A DNA stretch of 64,000 nucleotides from the NCBI RefSeq assembly GCF_003031405.1, contig NZ_CP020469.1, positions 1,984,001 to 2,048,000 of the forward strand, written 5' to 3'. How positions within the stretch are numbered: position 1 is the first letter of the stretch; every line of letters starts with the position of its first letter. The translations under genes and the position numbers were made by a program. The notes below the pieces were generated by a model. It was not told the origin of the DNA, made no database searches, and saw only the letters and a program-made list of their open reading frames with translations. Below, in pieces: positions 26,428 through 34,723 of this stretch. The DNA comes from Halomonas sp. 'Soap Lake #6' (lineage in GTDB: Bacteria > Pseudomonadota > Gammaproteobacteria > Pseudomonadales > Halomonadaceae).

Positions 26428-28242
26428 TTATGAAATATGGTGAACTGGCTGCAGTCCATAGACAGGCGTATCCAGCCCCTCCATGCGTGCTTTTAACTGC
26501 AGCGCCAAATAGCGTGAGTAGTGCCGCGATTGGTGCAGGTTGCCACCGTGGAACCACAATGCCTCTTGCTGAGTGGGTTTCCACATATTGCGCAGCTCGC
26601 CTTCCCAGGGGCCGGGGTCTTTAGTGGTATCGGAGCCAAGCCCCCAGCATTTACCAACTTTATCGGCCACATCTTGAGAGATAAGCCGCGCCGCCCAACC
26701 ATTCATCGAGCCATAGCCGGTGGCATAAACGATCAAGTCAGCTTCGAGCTCACTGCCATCGGTAAGCGTGATGGAGTACGGATTAATTCGCTCGATCCCC
26801 ACGCCGCTACGCAGCTTGATATCGCCACTGGCCACTAGATCGCAGGCACCCACATCGATGTAATAACCTGAACCACGACGTAGATACTTTAAAAACAGCC
26901 CAGACTCATCGTCACCAAAGTCGAGCATAAAACCCGCGTCTTCGAGCTTCTGATAAAACTCAGCGTCGCGCTGTTTGATTGCCTCAAAAGCTGGGCGCTG
27001 GAAATCCGGCAGCACCTTGTAGGGAATCGAGGCAAAAATCAGGTCGGCCTTGTCATGAGTTAAACCATTCGCCACTGCCTCTTCCGAATAAAGCGGCCCA
27101 AGCACCTCTTCCATTAGCGAATCTGACTTCACAATATGAGTAGATGAACGCTGCAGCATGGTGACATCAGCGTCGTGCTCCCATAGCGCGGCGGCAATAT
27201 CATGAGCCGAGTTATTGGAGCCCACGATGACGCACTTCTTACCTTTATAGGCATCTGGACCTGGGTGCTGGCTAGAGTGCTGCTGTTCACCTTCAAAGCT
27301 TTCCGCCCCTGGGAATTTCGGCACATTAGGCATGCCCGACATCCCAGTTGCCATTACTAGTTGTTTGGGCCGCAACGTGATCTCTTCTCCGTTGCGCTTC
27401 ACCTTAACCACCCATTCCCCTGCGGCCTCGTCATAACTAGCATTGTGGCACTCGGTGGAACTCCAATAATTGAGCTCCATCACTTTTGTGTACATTTCTA
27501 GCCAATCGCCCACTTTGTCCTTCGGGGCAAATACCGGCCAGTTTTCAGGAAAGGGAATATAGGGGAGGTGGTCGTACCATACCGGATCATGCAAGCAGAG
27601 AGACTTGTAGCGCTTACGCCAGGAGTCCCCTGCACGCTCGTTGCGTTCAATGAGTATCGTCGGTACACCCAATTGCCTTAGCCGTGCGCCTAAGCCGATA
27701 CCACCTTGACCACCGCCAATAATCACGCAGTAAGGTTGCTGGGTGTAGCCTAGCTCTGCCTCTTCTCGCTCCCGAGACTCCAACCACGTTTCACGCTGCT
27801 TGTTGGCACCGTGCTCAGCCCCTTTAGGGCGGTGGTGATTGCACTGTTCCGGGTAGTCATTCAGCGCTTGCATGGTAGTCAACAGCGTCCAACACTTACC
27901 CTCTTTTAGGCGTAGATAGCCCTTACCGCTGGCTACCGCTGTTTGAAAAGTAAACCATGCATCGTAGATTTCGCCGCTCTGGGTGGCCTCACCTTCCAAC
28001 TGCCAGTTCGATGGCCCTGCGTTATTAAGCGTGGCATTGAGCATGGCCTGAATTTCATCTTTGCCTTCACAGGTTTTTAAATTCCAGGTAAAGGTAAGAA
28101 AATCACGCCAGTAGCACTCGTCATTAAATAGCGATAAGACACGCTTAATATCTTGGGCTTGCAGTGCCTTATCAAAATCACTCAGCCAGCCTTGAACAGT
28201 AGCTGTGGCGGTTTGTTGGGCTTGTGCCGGTATCTTTGACAT
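26428..28242 (-). CDS. Flavin-dependent monooxygenase with NTF2-like N-domain
   Basis: 604 residues. The first 140 or so resemble a SnoaL/NTF2-like domain (WLSDFDKALQAQDIKRVLSL). Then come an FAD-binding GGGQGGIG motif, the segment FEGEQQHSSQH close to the class B monooxygenase fingerprint FxGxxxHxxxW, and an NADPH-binding GSNNSAHDIA motif. Class B enzymes perform Baeyer-Villiger or heteroatom oxygenation. With the downstream dehydrogenase and the divergent AcoR-like activator it forms a regulated catabolic unit; the substrate, possibly a ketone, is not known. GGAG stands 8 nt before the ATG. Confidence 0.85.
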   Translation of the reverse strand: MSKIPAQAQQTATATVQGWLSDFDKALQAQDIKRVLSLFNDECYWRDFLTFTWNLKTCEGKDEIQAMLNATLNNAGPSNWQLEGEATQSGEIYDAWFTFQTAVASGKGYLRLKEGKCWTLLTTMQALNDYPEQCNHHRPKGAEHGANKQRETWLESREREEAELGYTQQPYCVIIGGGQGGIGLGARLRQLGVPTILIERNERAGDSWRKRYKSLCLHDPVWYDHLPYIPFPENWPVFAPKDKVGDWLEMYTKVMELNYWSSTECHNASYDEAAGEWVVKVKRNGEEITLRPKQLVMATGMSGMPNVPKFPGAESFEGEQQHSSQHPGPDAYKGKKCVIVGSNNSAHDIAAALWEHDADVTMLQRSSTHIVKSDSLMEEVLGPLYSEEAVANGLTHDKADLIFASIPYKVLPDFQRPAFEAIKQRDAEFYQKLEDAGFMLDFGDDESGLFLKYLRRGSGYYIDVGACDLVASGDIKLRSGVGIERINPYSITLTDGSELEADLIVYATGYGSMNGWAARLISQDVADKVGKCWGLGSDTTKDPGPWEGELRNMWKPTQQEALWFHGGNLHQSRHYSRYLALQLKARMEGLDTPVYGLQPVHHIS

Positions 28243-28313
28243 AGTGGGTACTCCATAAGCATTTGTTATTGTTTAATTCACTGTTTTAATTAACTGTGAT
28301 GCACACAGTACGT

Positions 28314-28329
28314 AGCACCCGCCGTGCCA
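28314..28329 (-). promoter_or_regulatory. Sigma-54 promoter of the monooxygenase-dehydrogenase operon
   Basis: Minus-strand TGGCACGGCGGGTGCT matches TGGCACG-N4-TTGCW with one mismatch and exact spacing. Predicted start near 28303, about 60 nt before the monooxygenase ATG. The divergent gene encodes a sigma-54 activator, which supports the call. Confidence 0.8.
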
Positions 28330-28411
28330 AAAGCGCTCAAAAACAAATAACCAATTGAAAAATATGTAAATAATTTCCTACCCGATAAATGGATGAGACA
28401 GCAAAAGCGCC

Positions 28412-28455
28412 GTACACCTGTTACACCGTTTACAGCTTAGCGTTACAGGTGTAAC
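28412..28455. promoter_or_regulatory. Candidate upstream activator sites
   Basis: Two imperfect dyads: 28418-28435 (CTGT...ACAG arms) and 28442-28455 (GTTACA-GG-TGTAAC, perfect arms). They lie about 120 and 145 nt upstream of the predicted sigma-54 start, the usual enhancer position, and close to the regulator gene, so they probably bind the AcoR-like protein. Confidence 0.5.
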
Positions 28456-28546
28456 GCACGACTAACGGCGTAATAACACTGCGTTGACACCTACGCCAAA
28501 GCGCATAGGCTGGAAGAACAATAATAAGCCCAGAGTGAACAACGCC

Positions 28547-30529
28547 ATGCCCACTCAAACGCCCTTGCCTACGCGGCTGCAATCTGTACAGCGCCAGCAT
28601 ATTGAGCATATTTTTAAGCTCGGCGAAGGTCAGGACATTCCACAACTACCGGCTCAAGCGACGATTCGGCGTTCCTGGCTGCGCTGCCTAAATGAGTACC
28701 GTCTAGACCCCACTCAGCCTCGCCCAGCGCGGGTGGTGCCCCAGCAGACATTGATTGAGCACCGAGAATCCGTCGATGAACTACTGCATGTCGCCCGTGC
28801 TGGAGTCGACCAGCTCTATCAACAAATCGCCCAGTTAGGCTATGTGCTGCTACTCACCGACCATCGCGGTATTACCGTTGAGTTTCGCGGTGACCCCCAT
28901 CAAGATCAGCAACTGCGCAAAGCAGGTCTATATTTAGGGGCTGACTGGGATGAGCGCTTTGCGGGCACCTGTGCCGTGGGCACCTGCCTGCACGACCGCC
29001 AAGCCATCATTTGCCATCGGCAGGAGCATTTTGACGCCTCGCATATTTCTCTTACCTGCACCGCAGCCCCCATTACAGACCCTCAGGGTAATGTCATGGC
29101 CGTGCTGGACATCTCTGCCTTGAACTCCCCCACCCACCATGAAAGCCAAAACTTCAGCCTTTCACTGGTAACACTCTATGCACGCATGATTGAGGATGCC
29201 TACTTTCTTCAGCGTTACCGTGGCTGTCTGATGGTGCGACTGGATACTTCGAGAGAGTTTGTACATGTAAACGGGCGCGGCTTAATTGCTATTGAAGAGA
29301 ATGGGCAAGTAATTGCCGCCAACGCGGTGGGGCGCGAGTTAATTGCGCAACACCAGCACCGCTGGCCACCTTGGTCGGCCAACCATGCACCGATGCTTGG
29401 TGAACTGTTCGAGTGCGATATCACTGATGTGCTCAGCATAAATAGCGGGACCAGCGACCAACTGCGTGCTTTTCGCGCACGCGCGAGTAATGTCATCTAC
29501 TTTATCAGCCTGCTGGAACCCCGCCTCCCGCGCTCTACCCAGCTTGATAAAGTGACTGTGTCCTCGCTACCAGAGCCACTAGCCCGACTAGGTGCCGACG
29601 ACCCAACAATGCGCAAGGTACAAAAACTGGCCGAACGGCTGCGTAACGAGGCCAGTGTAAATGTGCTGATTAGCGGTGAAACCGGCACTGGCAAAGAGGT
29701 CGTAGCCCGTGCGCTGCACGAAAGCGGCAATCGCGCCAAGGGGCCGTTTATCGCCGTTAATTGCGCCGCTATACCCGAAGCGTTAATTGAGAGCGAACTA
29801 TTTGGCTATGAACCAGGGGCATTTACCGGTGGCCGTGCCAAAGGGATGCGCGGGCTTATCCCCCAGGCCCATGGCGGCACGCTGTTTCTGGATGAAATTG
29901 GCGATATGCCATTAGCGCTACAAACACGCTTGCTACGCGTTTTGGCCGAACGGGAAGTCATGCCGCTGGGTGCCAATACGCCTGTAAAGGTCGATATTCG
30001 AGTTATCACAGCAACCCACCGAAATATCGAAGAGATGATCCAACAAGGGGAGTTCCGCGAAGATCTCTATTACCGGCTTAACGGTGCGCAGCTACGTTTG
30101 CCTGCGCTACGTGAACGCGCCGATAAACTGTATGTTATTCGCCGTGTCTTCGAAGACGCCGCTACAGAACGTGCTGCCAGCATACCCCCGCGCCTACGAG
30201 CAGATGCGATTAGCGCACTGCTCGCCTACGCCTGGCCCGGTAATATTCGTCAACTAAAAAACGCCCTCGCCTTTGCTCTGGCTACCTCGGAAAGTGACGA
30301 AATTACCGTTAACGATCTCCCCGAACAGTGCCTTAGCCAGCGGATCACACACAAAGCGACTCCTGCACTCGAAAACCACACTGCAGCCCAAGGCGACTCA
30401 CTTGTTAATCTTTTAAAGCAGCACCACTGGAATATCAGTGCTGTTGCCCGCGAACTAGGTGTTTCACGGCCTACGGTATACCGTCAAATGCAGCGCCAGG
30501 GCATTGTGCCGCCGAATTGGCAGAATTGA
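28547..30529 (+). CDS. AcoR-like sigma-54-dependent transcriptional activator
   Basis: 660 residues from ATG 28547; in-frame GTG 28535 and TTG 28484 are alternatives. An N-terminal GAF-type sensor region contains GTCAVGTCLHDRQ. The AAA+ domain has Walker A GETGTGKE and Walker B TLFLDEIGD. The C-terminal Fis-type HTH reads ISAVARELGVSRPTVYRQ. The sigma-54 contact loop reads GAFTGG instead of the canonical GAFTGA. Overall layout matches the AcoR (acetoin catabolism) family. It is divergent from the monooxygenase operon with its sigma-54 promoter, its probable target. Confidence 0.88.
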   Translation: MPTQTPLPTRLQSVQRQHIEHIFKLGEGQDIPQLPAQATIRRSWLRCLNEYRLDPTQPRPARVVPQQTLIEHRESVDELLHVARAGVDQLYQQIAQLGYVLLLTDHRGITVEFRGDPHQDQQLRKAGLYLGADWDERFAGTCAVGTCLHDRQAIICHRQEHFDASHISLTCTAAPITDPQGNVMAVLDISALNSPTHHESQNFSLSLVTLYARMIEDAYFLQRYRGCLMVRLDTSREFVHVNGRGLIAIEENGQVIAANAVGRELIAQHQHRWPPWSANHAPMLGELFECDITDVLSINSGTSDQLRAFRARASNVIYFISLLEPRLPRSTQLDKVTVSSLPEPLARLGADDPTMRKVQKLAERLRNEASVNVLISGETGTGKEVVARALHESGNRAKGPFIAVNCAAIPEALIESELFGYEPGAFTGGRAKGMRGLIPQAHGGTLFLDEIGDMPLALQTRLLRVLAEREVMPLGANTPVKVDIRVITATHRNIEEMIQQGEFREDLYYRLNGAQLRLPALRERADKLYVIRRVFEDAATERAASIPPRLRADAISALLAYAWPGNIRQLKNALAFALATSESDEITVNDLPEQCLSQRITHKATPALENHTAAQGDSLVNLLKQHHWNISAVARELGVSRPTVYRQMQRQGIVPPNWQN

Positions 30530-30631
30530 TAAGACGGACGCAGCTGCCTTCCCTTGGCCTTGAGGGCGCCCCTCACGTACACTTGTTTGAATCCGTTTAT
30601 AAACACGCTTTCGACAAGCCGAGGCACTCTC

Positions 30632-31486
30632 ATGGCGTTTGACTCCACCTCCTCCTATATTGCAACTGATGCACTCAAACAAGCGGTCAATGCTGCCGTA
30701 GTACTGCAGCGGCCACTACTGATAAAGGGTGAACCAGGTACCGGTAAAACACTGCTGGCCGAGGAGCTCGCTGAATCTCTTGGCACCAAGCTGATCACTT
30801 GGCATATCAAGTCCAGCACCAAAGCCGCCCAAGGGCTTTACGAGTATGATGCGGTTAGTCGCCTGCGCGATTCCCAACTGGGTGTGGAAGGGGTGGAAAA
30901 TGTAGGCAACTACATCAAGCCTGGCAAGCTGTGGGAAGCCTTTACTGCGGGTGAGCGTGTAGTACTGCTGATCGATGAAATCGACAAAGCGGATATCGAG
31001 TTTCCCAACGACCTGCTTCAAGAGCTGGATCGTATGGAGTTTCATGTTTACGAAACCGGCGAAACCATTCGCGCCGAACAGCGCCCCATTATCGTGATCA
31101 CCTCGAATAACGAAAAAGAACTACCCGACGCCTTCCTGCGCCGCTGCTTTTTCCACTATATCGAATTCCCCGACCGAGAGACCATGCAGGCGATTGTCGA
31201 TGTCCACTTCCCGGATATCGCACCCAAGCTGGTCAGCGAGGCGCTGGAAGTATTTTTCGAGTTGCGCAATGCCCCTGGCTTGAAGAAAAAACCTTCTACC
31301 TCGGAACTGGTGGATTGGCTCAAGCTGCTAATGGCCGATAACCTGGCCCAGGAAGCGCTCTATAACCGAGATCCAGCCAAAGCGTTACCCCCCATGGCCG
31401 GTGCGTTGATTAAAAATGAGCAGGACACACACCTACTGGAGCGTTTAGCTTTTATGCTCCGCCGCCAAAAGAGTACGGGACGTTAA
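30632..31486 (+). CDS. MoxR family AAA+ ATPase
   Basis: 284 residues from ATG 30632, with GAGG 8 nt upstream; the open frame from 30554 lacks support. Walker A GEPGTGKT, Walker B LLIDEIDKAD, sensor 1 ITSNNEKELPDAFLRRC. MoxR ATPases act as chaperones that mature enzymes or insert cofactors with a VWA partner, here encoded 3 nt downstream. Which client it serves is not visible; the neighbouring monooxygenase operon is one candidate only by proximity. Confidence 0.9.
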   Translation: MAFDSTSSYIATDALKQAVNAAVVLQRPLLIKGEPGTGKTLLAEELAESLGTKLITWHIKSSTKAAQGLYEYDAVSRLRDSQLGVEGVENVGNYIKPGKLWEAFTAGERVVLLIDEIDKADIEFPNDLLQELDRMEFHVYETGETIRAEQRPIIVITSNNEKELPDAFLRRCFFHYIEFPDRETMQAIVDVHFPDIAPKLVSEALEVFFELRNAPGLKKKPSTSELVDWLKLLMADNLAQEALYNRDPAKALPPMAGALIKNEQDTHLLERLAFMLRRQKSTGR

Positions 31487-31489
31487 GCC

Positions 31490-32668
31490 ATGTTTATTGG
31501 CCTATTTGATGCCCTCAAACGTGCCGGCGTGCCCGTTTCACTGCGCGAACTGTTAGATCTTCACGCCGTGGTTGAGCGCGGCGTGGTGTTTGCTGACATG
31601 GAGGCCTTCTACCAAGTCGCACGCACCGTCATGGTCAAGGATGAGCGCTACTTTGATCGCTTCGACCGTGCCTTTGCCGCCTGGTTTAAAGGCATCGAAG
31701 AGCTGGATGCGGCTATCGAGGCGTTAATTCCTGAGGAGTGGCTACGCCGTGAATTTGAAAAACAGCTCAACGACGAAGAGAAGGCCAAGATTGAGTCGCT
31801 CGGCGGTCTAGAAGAGCTAATCAAGACGTTTAAAAAGCGCCTGGAAGAGCAAAAGGAGCGCCACGCAGGGGGTAACAAGTGGATTGGTACCGGAGGCACC
31901 AGCCCTTTTGGAGCGTATGGCTACAACCCAGAAGGTATTCGTATCGGTCAGGATGGTTCGCGCCACCGTCGTGCAGTGAAAGTCTGGGACGAGCGGCGTT
32001 TTCGCGATTACGATGACTCACTTGAGCTTGGCACCCGGAATATCAAAATGGCCTTGCGGCGGCTGCGCAAGTTCGCCCGGCAAGGGGCATTGGATGAGTT
32101 TGATGTGGACAGTACCATCCGCGAAACGGCAAAGGATGCTGGGCTGCTCAATATTCAAATGCGCCCCGAACGACACAATGCGGTGAAAGTGCTGCTGTTT
32201 TTGGACGTTGGCGGTTCAATGGATGACCATATCCGCGTATGCGAAGAGTTATTCTCAGCGGCACGCTCTGAATTCAAGCACCTGGAGCACTACTACTTCC
32301 ATAACTGCCTTTACGAAGGCGTCTGGAGAAATAACCTGCGCCGTGGCAATGAACGTATCCCAACCATGGACGTGCTGCACACCTACGGCTCTGATTATCA
32401 GGTGGTAATTGTCGGCGATGCGGCGATGTCGCCTTACGAAGTCACCCACCCCGGTGGCAGCGTGGAGCACTTCAACGACGAAGCGGGCGGCGTATGGCTT
32501 AAGCGTTTATGCGAAACCTTTCCACGCTTAGTGTGGCTTAACCCTATGCCGCCCCGGGCTTGGGAGTACACTCACTCGACCCAGTTGATCCGTGAGATCA
32601 TTGAAGACCGCATGTACCCCATGACCATGGAAGGCCTGGAAACCGCTATGCGTGAGCTAGCCAAGTAG
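31490..32668 (+). CDS. VWA domain protein, CoxE-like, partner of MoxR ATPase
   Basis: 392 residues. The N-terminal half is helical and highly charged. The C-terminal half is a VWA domain whose metal-ion site reads FLDVGGSMDDH near residue 239, i.e. DxGxS, a variant of the usual DxSxS. The pairing with a MoxR ATPase at 3 nt spacing is the standard MoxR-VWA module. A strong terminator follows the stop. Confidence 0.88.
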   Translation: MFIGLFDALKRAGVPVSLRELLDLHAVVERGVVFADMEAFYQVARTVMVKDERYFDRFDRAFAAWFKGIEELDAAIEALIPEEWLRREFEKQLNDEEKAKIESLGGLEELIKTFKKRLEEQKERHAGGNKWIGTGGTSPFGAYGYNPEGIRIGQDGSRHRRAVKVWDERRFRDYDDSLELGTRNIKMALRRLRKFARQGALDEFDVDSTIRETAKDAGLLNIQMRPERHNAVKVLLFLDVGGSMDDHIRVCEELFSAARSEFKHLEHYYFHNCLYEGVWRNNLRRGNERIPTMDVLHTYGSDYQVVIVGDAAMSPYEVTHPGGSVEHFNDEAGGVWLKRLCETFPRLVWLNPMPPRAWEYTHSTQLIREIIEDRMYPMTMEGLETAMRELAK

Positions 32669-32686
32669 CGCTGGCAGTATGGCCCT

Positions 32687-32726
32687 AAAAAAAGCGGAGC
32701 GTTCAATCGAACGCTCCGCTTTTTTT
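32687..32726. terminator. Bidirectional intrinsic terminator
   Basis: A 12-bp perfect stem, AGCGGAGCGTTC/GAACGCTCCGCT, with loop AATC, flanked by an A-run on the left and a T-run on the right. It ends the MoxR-VWA operon and the convergent cytochrome b561 gene. Confidence 0.95.
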
Positions 32727-32756
32727 AAAAAGATAACAAAGAACGATAAACCTGCT

Positions 32757-33287
32757 TTACGCCATCCGCCTCAGCACATCGTGATTTGTCAGTTTGCGAT
32801 GTAATATCGCCATCACGATATGACCAACAATCAGCGCCAGCAGTGTCCAGCCTAGCTCACCATGCAACAGGCCACCCAAGTTCACCATCCAGTCAATGCG
32901 CTCACCTTCAAAGCCAGGCATCAGGTTGATACCCCATACATCCAGGGCGCGGCCAGAGCCATATTGACGGATAAGTGCGATGGTCGGTACCGCCATCATC
33001 AACCCATACAGACCCAAATGACCTAGTTTAGCCATAATGCTCACAGACGGCGGCCGGCGAGATGTATTGATTAACGCCCATACCAGGCGCAACAAGATCA
33101 GCGCCATCAGTGTAACCCCTACGGTGCGGTGGGTGCCCCACAGGAAAGATTCCAGCGCAGTATCTTCCAAAAACACCCGAGCGGCTGCACCACTAAACTG
33201 CCACACAAACAGCAATGCCATCCCCCAGTGGAGCACCCGACTGACCAACCCATAACGTTTATTGGTATCCATCACTGCTAGCGCCAT
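32757..33287 (-). CDS. Cytochrome b561 family protein
   Basis: 176 residues from ATG 33287 (GAGGGA upstream); GTG 33305 is an alternative. Four hydrophobic helices with conserved histidines in VLHWGMAL, THRTVGV, LLHGELGW and VGHIVMAILHR give the di-heme arrangement of the prokaryotic CybB family. It likely moves electrons between quinol and a periplasmic acceptor; some relatives act as superoxide:quinone oxidoreductases. Confidence 0.9.
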   Translation of the reverse strand: MALAVMDTNKRYGLVSRVLHWGMALLFVWQFSGAAARVFLEDTALESFLWGTHRTVGVTLMALILLRLVWALINTSRRPPSVSIMAKLGHLGLYGLMMAVPTIALIRQYGSGRALDVWGINLMPGFEGERIDWMVNLGGLLHGELGWTLLALIVGHIVMAILHRKLTNHDVLRRMA

Positions 33288-33465
33288 ACGCTTTTCCCTC
33301 GCCACAAAAGATAAATAGTAGTGCCATTTTATATAGCCCTATTTTACCTAGCCCTGCAGGCAACATCATGACAACAGCGTGCAATTCAGTTGCATAAAAT
33401 GGAACACACTGTTTTAAAAACCGGCTGACTATGGTGCCAACCGGTATTCAAGCAGCTTGGTCTAA

Positions 33466-33504
33466 GAGGAAAGGTTCAGAGAAAGGGTTCAGAAGAAGGT
33501 TTCT
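33466..33504. repeat. Three tandem copies of a 13-nt unit
   Basis: GAGGAAAGGTTCA, GAGAAAGGGTTCA and GAAGAAGGTTTCT run head to tail in the gap between the cytochrome b561 gene and the 3' end of the orphan gene at 33536. Confidence 0.85.
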
Positions 33505-33535
33505 GCTAGCTAAAATTGACTGGTTTTCTCCTGCC

Positions 33536-34096
33536 TCAAAGTGTTGCTGGAAAACTATTTAAACCTGATAGAAACTCCTCTTTAGCATTGGCAAATGCAG
33601 TTGGGTCATGCTTAAAGCGGCGAAGAATTAATGCTTCATCCAGGCTTAAGGTTGGTGCAAGCTCATCGTTACTTTTAGCGGGGTGGCGTGCCCCCAAACC
33701 AATACGTGTAGTGCCCTCACCATTCAACCAACGCTTAATACCGCACTGTCGGTAAAACGCTTCTTCTTTAGCGTCATTAACCTCAACGCGTAGAGGTACC
33801 TTCAGGCTTAATTTTTTAATCAAACGTGCTTTAGCACCTTCAATAAATTCACAGGCATGAGTAACCGTCATACCCTGCCCTGCTTCATCCAACACTAACA
33901 GTGCTAGCGCCTGGGGTTTGCCTGCTCCATCTACGCCCGCCAGCAGGCGCGCACCTTCCTGGGCAAACAGTACATTTTTAGTGCCCGTGAATACCACTAG
34001 CGGCGTTAACCCTGATTTCTGCCCATACACCTCGGCACACAGTTTGGCCAAACACGCATCGCGCGGGGCGCTCTGACTGATATGAACTACTTTCAT
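33536..34096 (-). CDS. Hypothetical protein, possibly GNAT-fold remnant
   Basis: 186 residues from ATG 34096 (GAGAGAG upstream). Not recognised with confidence. The segment VEVNDAKEEAFYRQCGIKRWL resembles the C-terminal part of GNAT acetyltransferases, where an Asn strand is followed by a helix and FY..CGF, but the acetyl-CoA loop is not evident. It appears cytoplasmic. The C-terminus, rich in Lys and Phe, is unrelated to anything I recognise. Codon use looks like its neighbours'. Confidence 0.6.
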   Translation of the reverse strand: MKVVHISQSAPRDACLAKLCAEVYGQKSGLTPLVVFTGTKNVLFAQEGARLLAGVDGAGKPQALALLVLDEAGQGMTVTHACEFIEGAKARLIKKLSLKVPLRVEVNDAKEEAFYRQCGIKRWLNGEGTTRIGLGARHPAKSNDELAPTLSLDEALILRRFKHDPTAFANAKEEFLSGLNSFPATL

Positions 34097-34271
34097 TACG
34101 CTCTCTCGTTGCGTTCGCTTATAGCGCCAAATAAAGCTGGCGGGTATGAAAAGCCCGCCAGAGTAGAACAAAGTAATAGCCAGCACCAGCCTCTTGGATT
34201 AAGTGAAACTAAACGATACTAATATTGTCACAGTTAGCGCAGCGCGCTTATGCTGTCGCCAAGGAGCACTA

Positions 34272-34661
34272 ATGCCAACGTTTATCAACGATCCTACGCT
34301 GCCCAAACCAGCATTCCCAGCTAGCCATATGGTGATCGACGATCATTATGTATTTATTTCCGGCTTAACCGTTACTGACCTTTCTAATGGAAAAGCCGCC
34401 CGTGGTGATGTCAAACAAGAAACCCGTCTCATCATGCGCGAGCTTGAACGTATGCTAGAACAGGAAGGTGGCAGCCTAGCGGATATTGTTAGAGTCGATA
34501 TTCACCTTGCTGACTTAAGACAGATCAATGCATTAGACAGCATGTATGCAGAGTTTTTTGAACCAGGTCGCTACCCGGCACGTACCTGCACAGAGTCACC
34601 CAACATTTGCGGTGGCAGCTCAGTGGAGGTCACTCTGATGGCGAAGCGGGCCAACCTCTAA
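34272..34661 (+). CDS. RidA family protein
   Basis: 129 residues from ATG 34272 with AAGGAG 7 nt upstream. The YjgF/YER057c/UK114 fold is indicated by FISGLTVTD, the VRVDIHLADLRQ helix-strand and the C-terminal PARTCTESPNICGGSSVEVTLMA with the conserved Arg that binds imine substrates. RidA proteins hydrolyse reactive enamine/imine intermediates. It may instead belong to a non-deaminase subgroup. Confidence 0.88.
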   Translation: MPTFINDPTLPKPAFPASHMVIDDHYVFISGLTVTDLSNGKAARGDVKQETRLIMRELERMLEQEGGSLADIVRVDIHLADLRQINALDSMYAEFFEPGRYPARTCTESPNICGGSSVEVTLMAKRANL

Positions 34662-34669
34662 TTTCCATT

Positions 34670-34705
34670 AAGCACAAAAAGCCAACTCAATAACTTTTTG
34701 TGCTT
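34670..34705. terminator. Bidirectional terminator between ridA-like and tctA-like genes
   Basis: A 12-bp perfect stem, AAGCACAAAAAG/CTTTTTGTGCTT, with a 12-nt loop lies between two convergent stops. The AT-rich stem provides T-rich tails in both directions. Confidence 0.75.
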
Positions 34706-34723
34706 ACTTAAAGCTGATTGATT

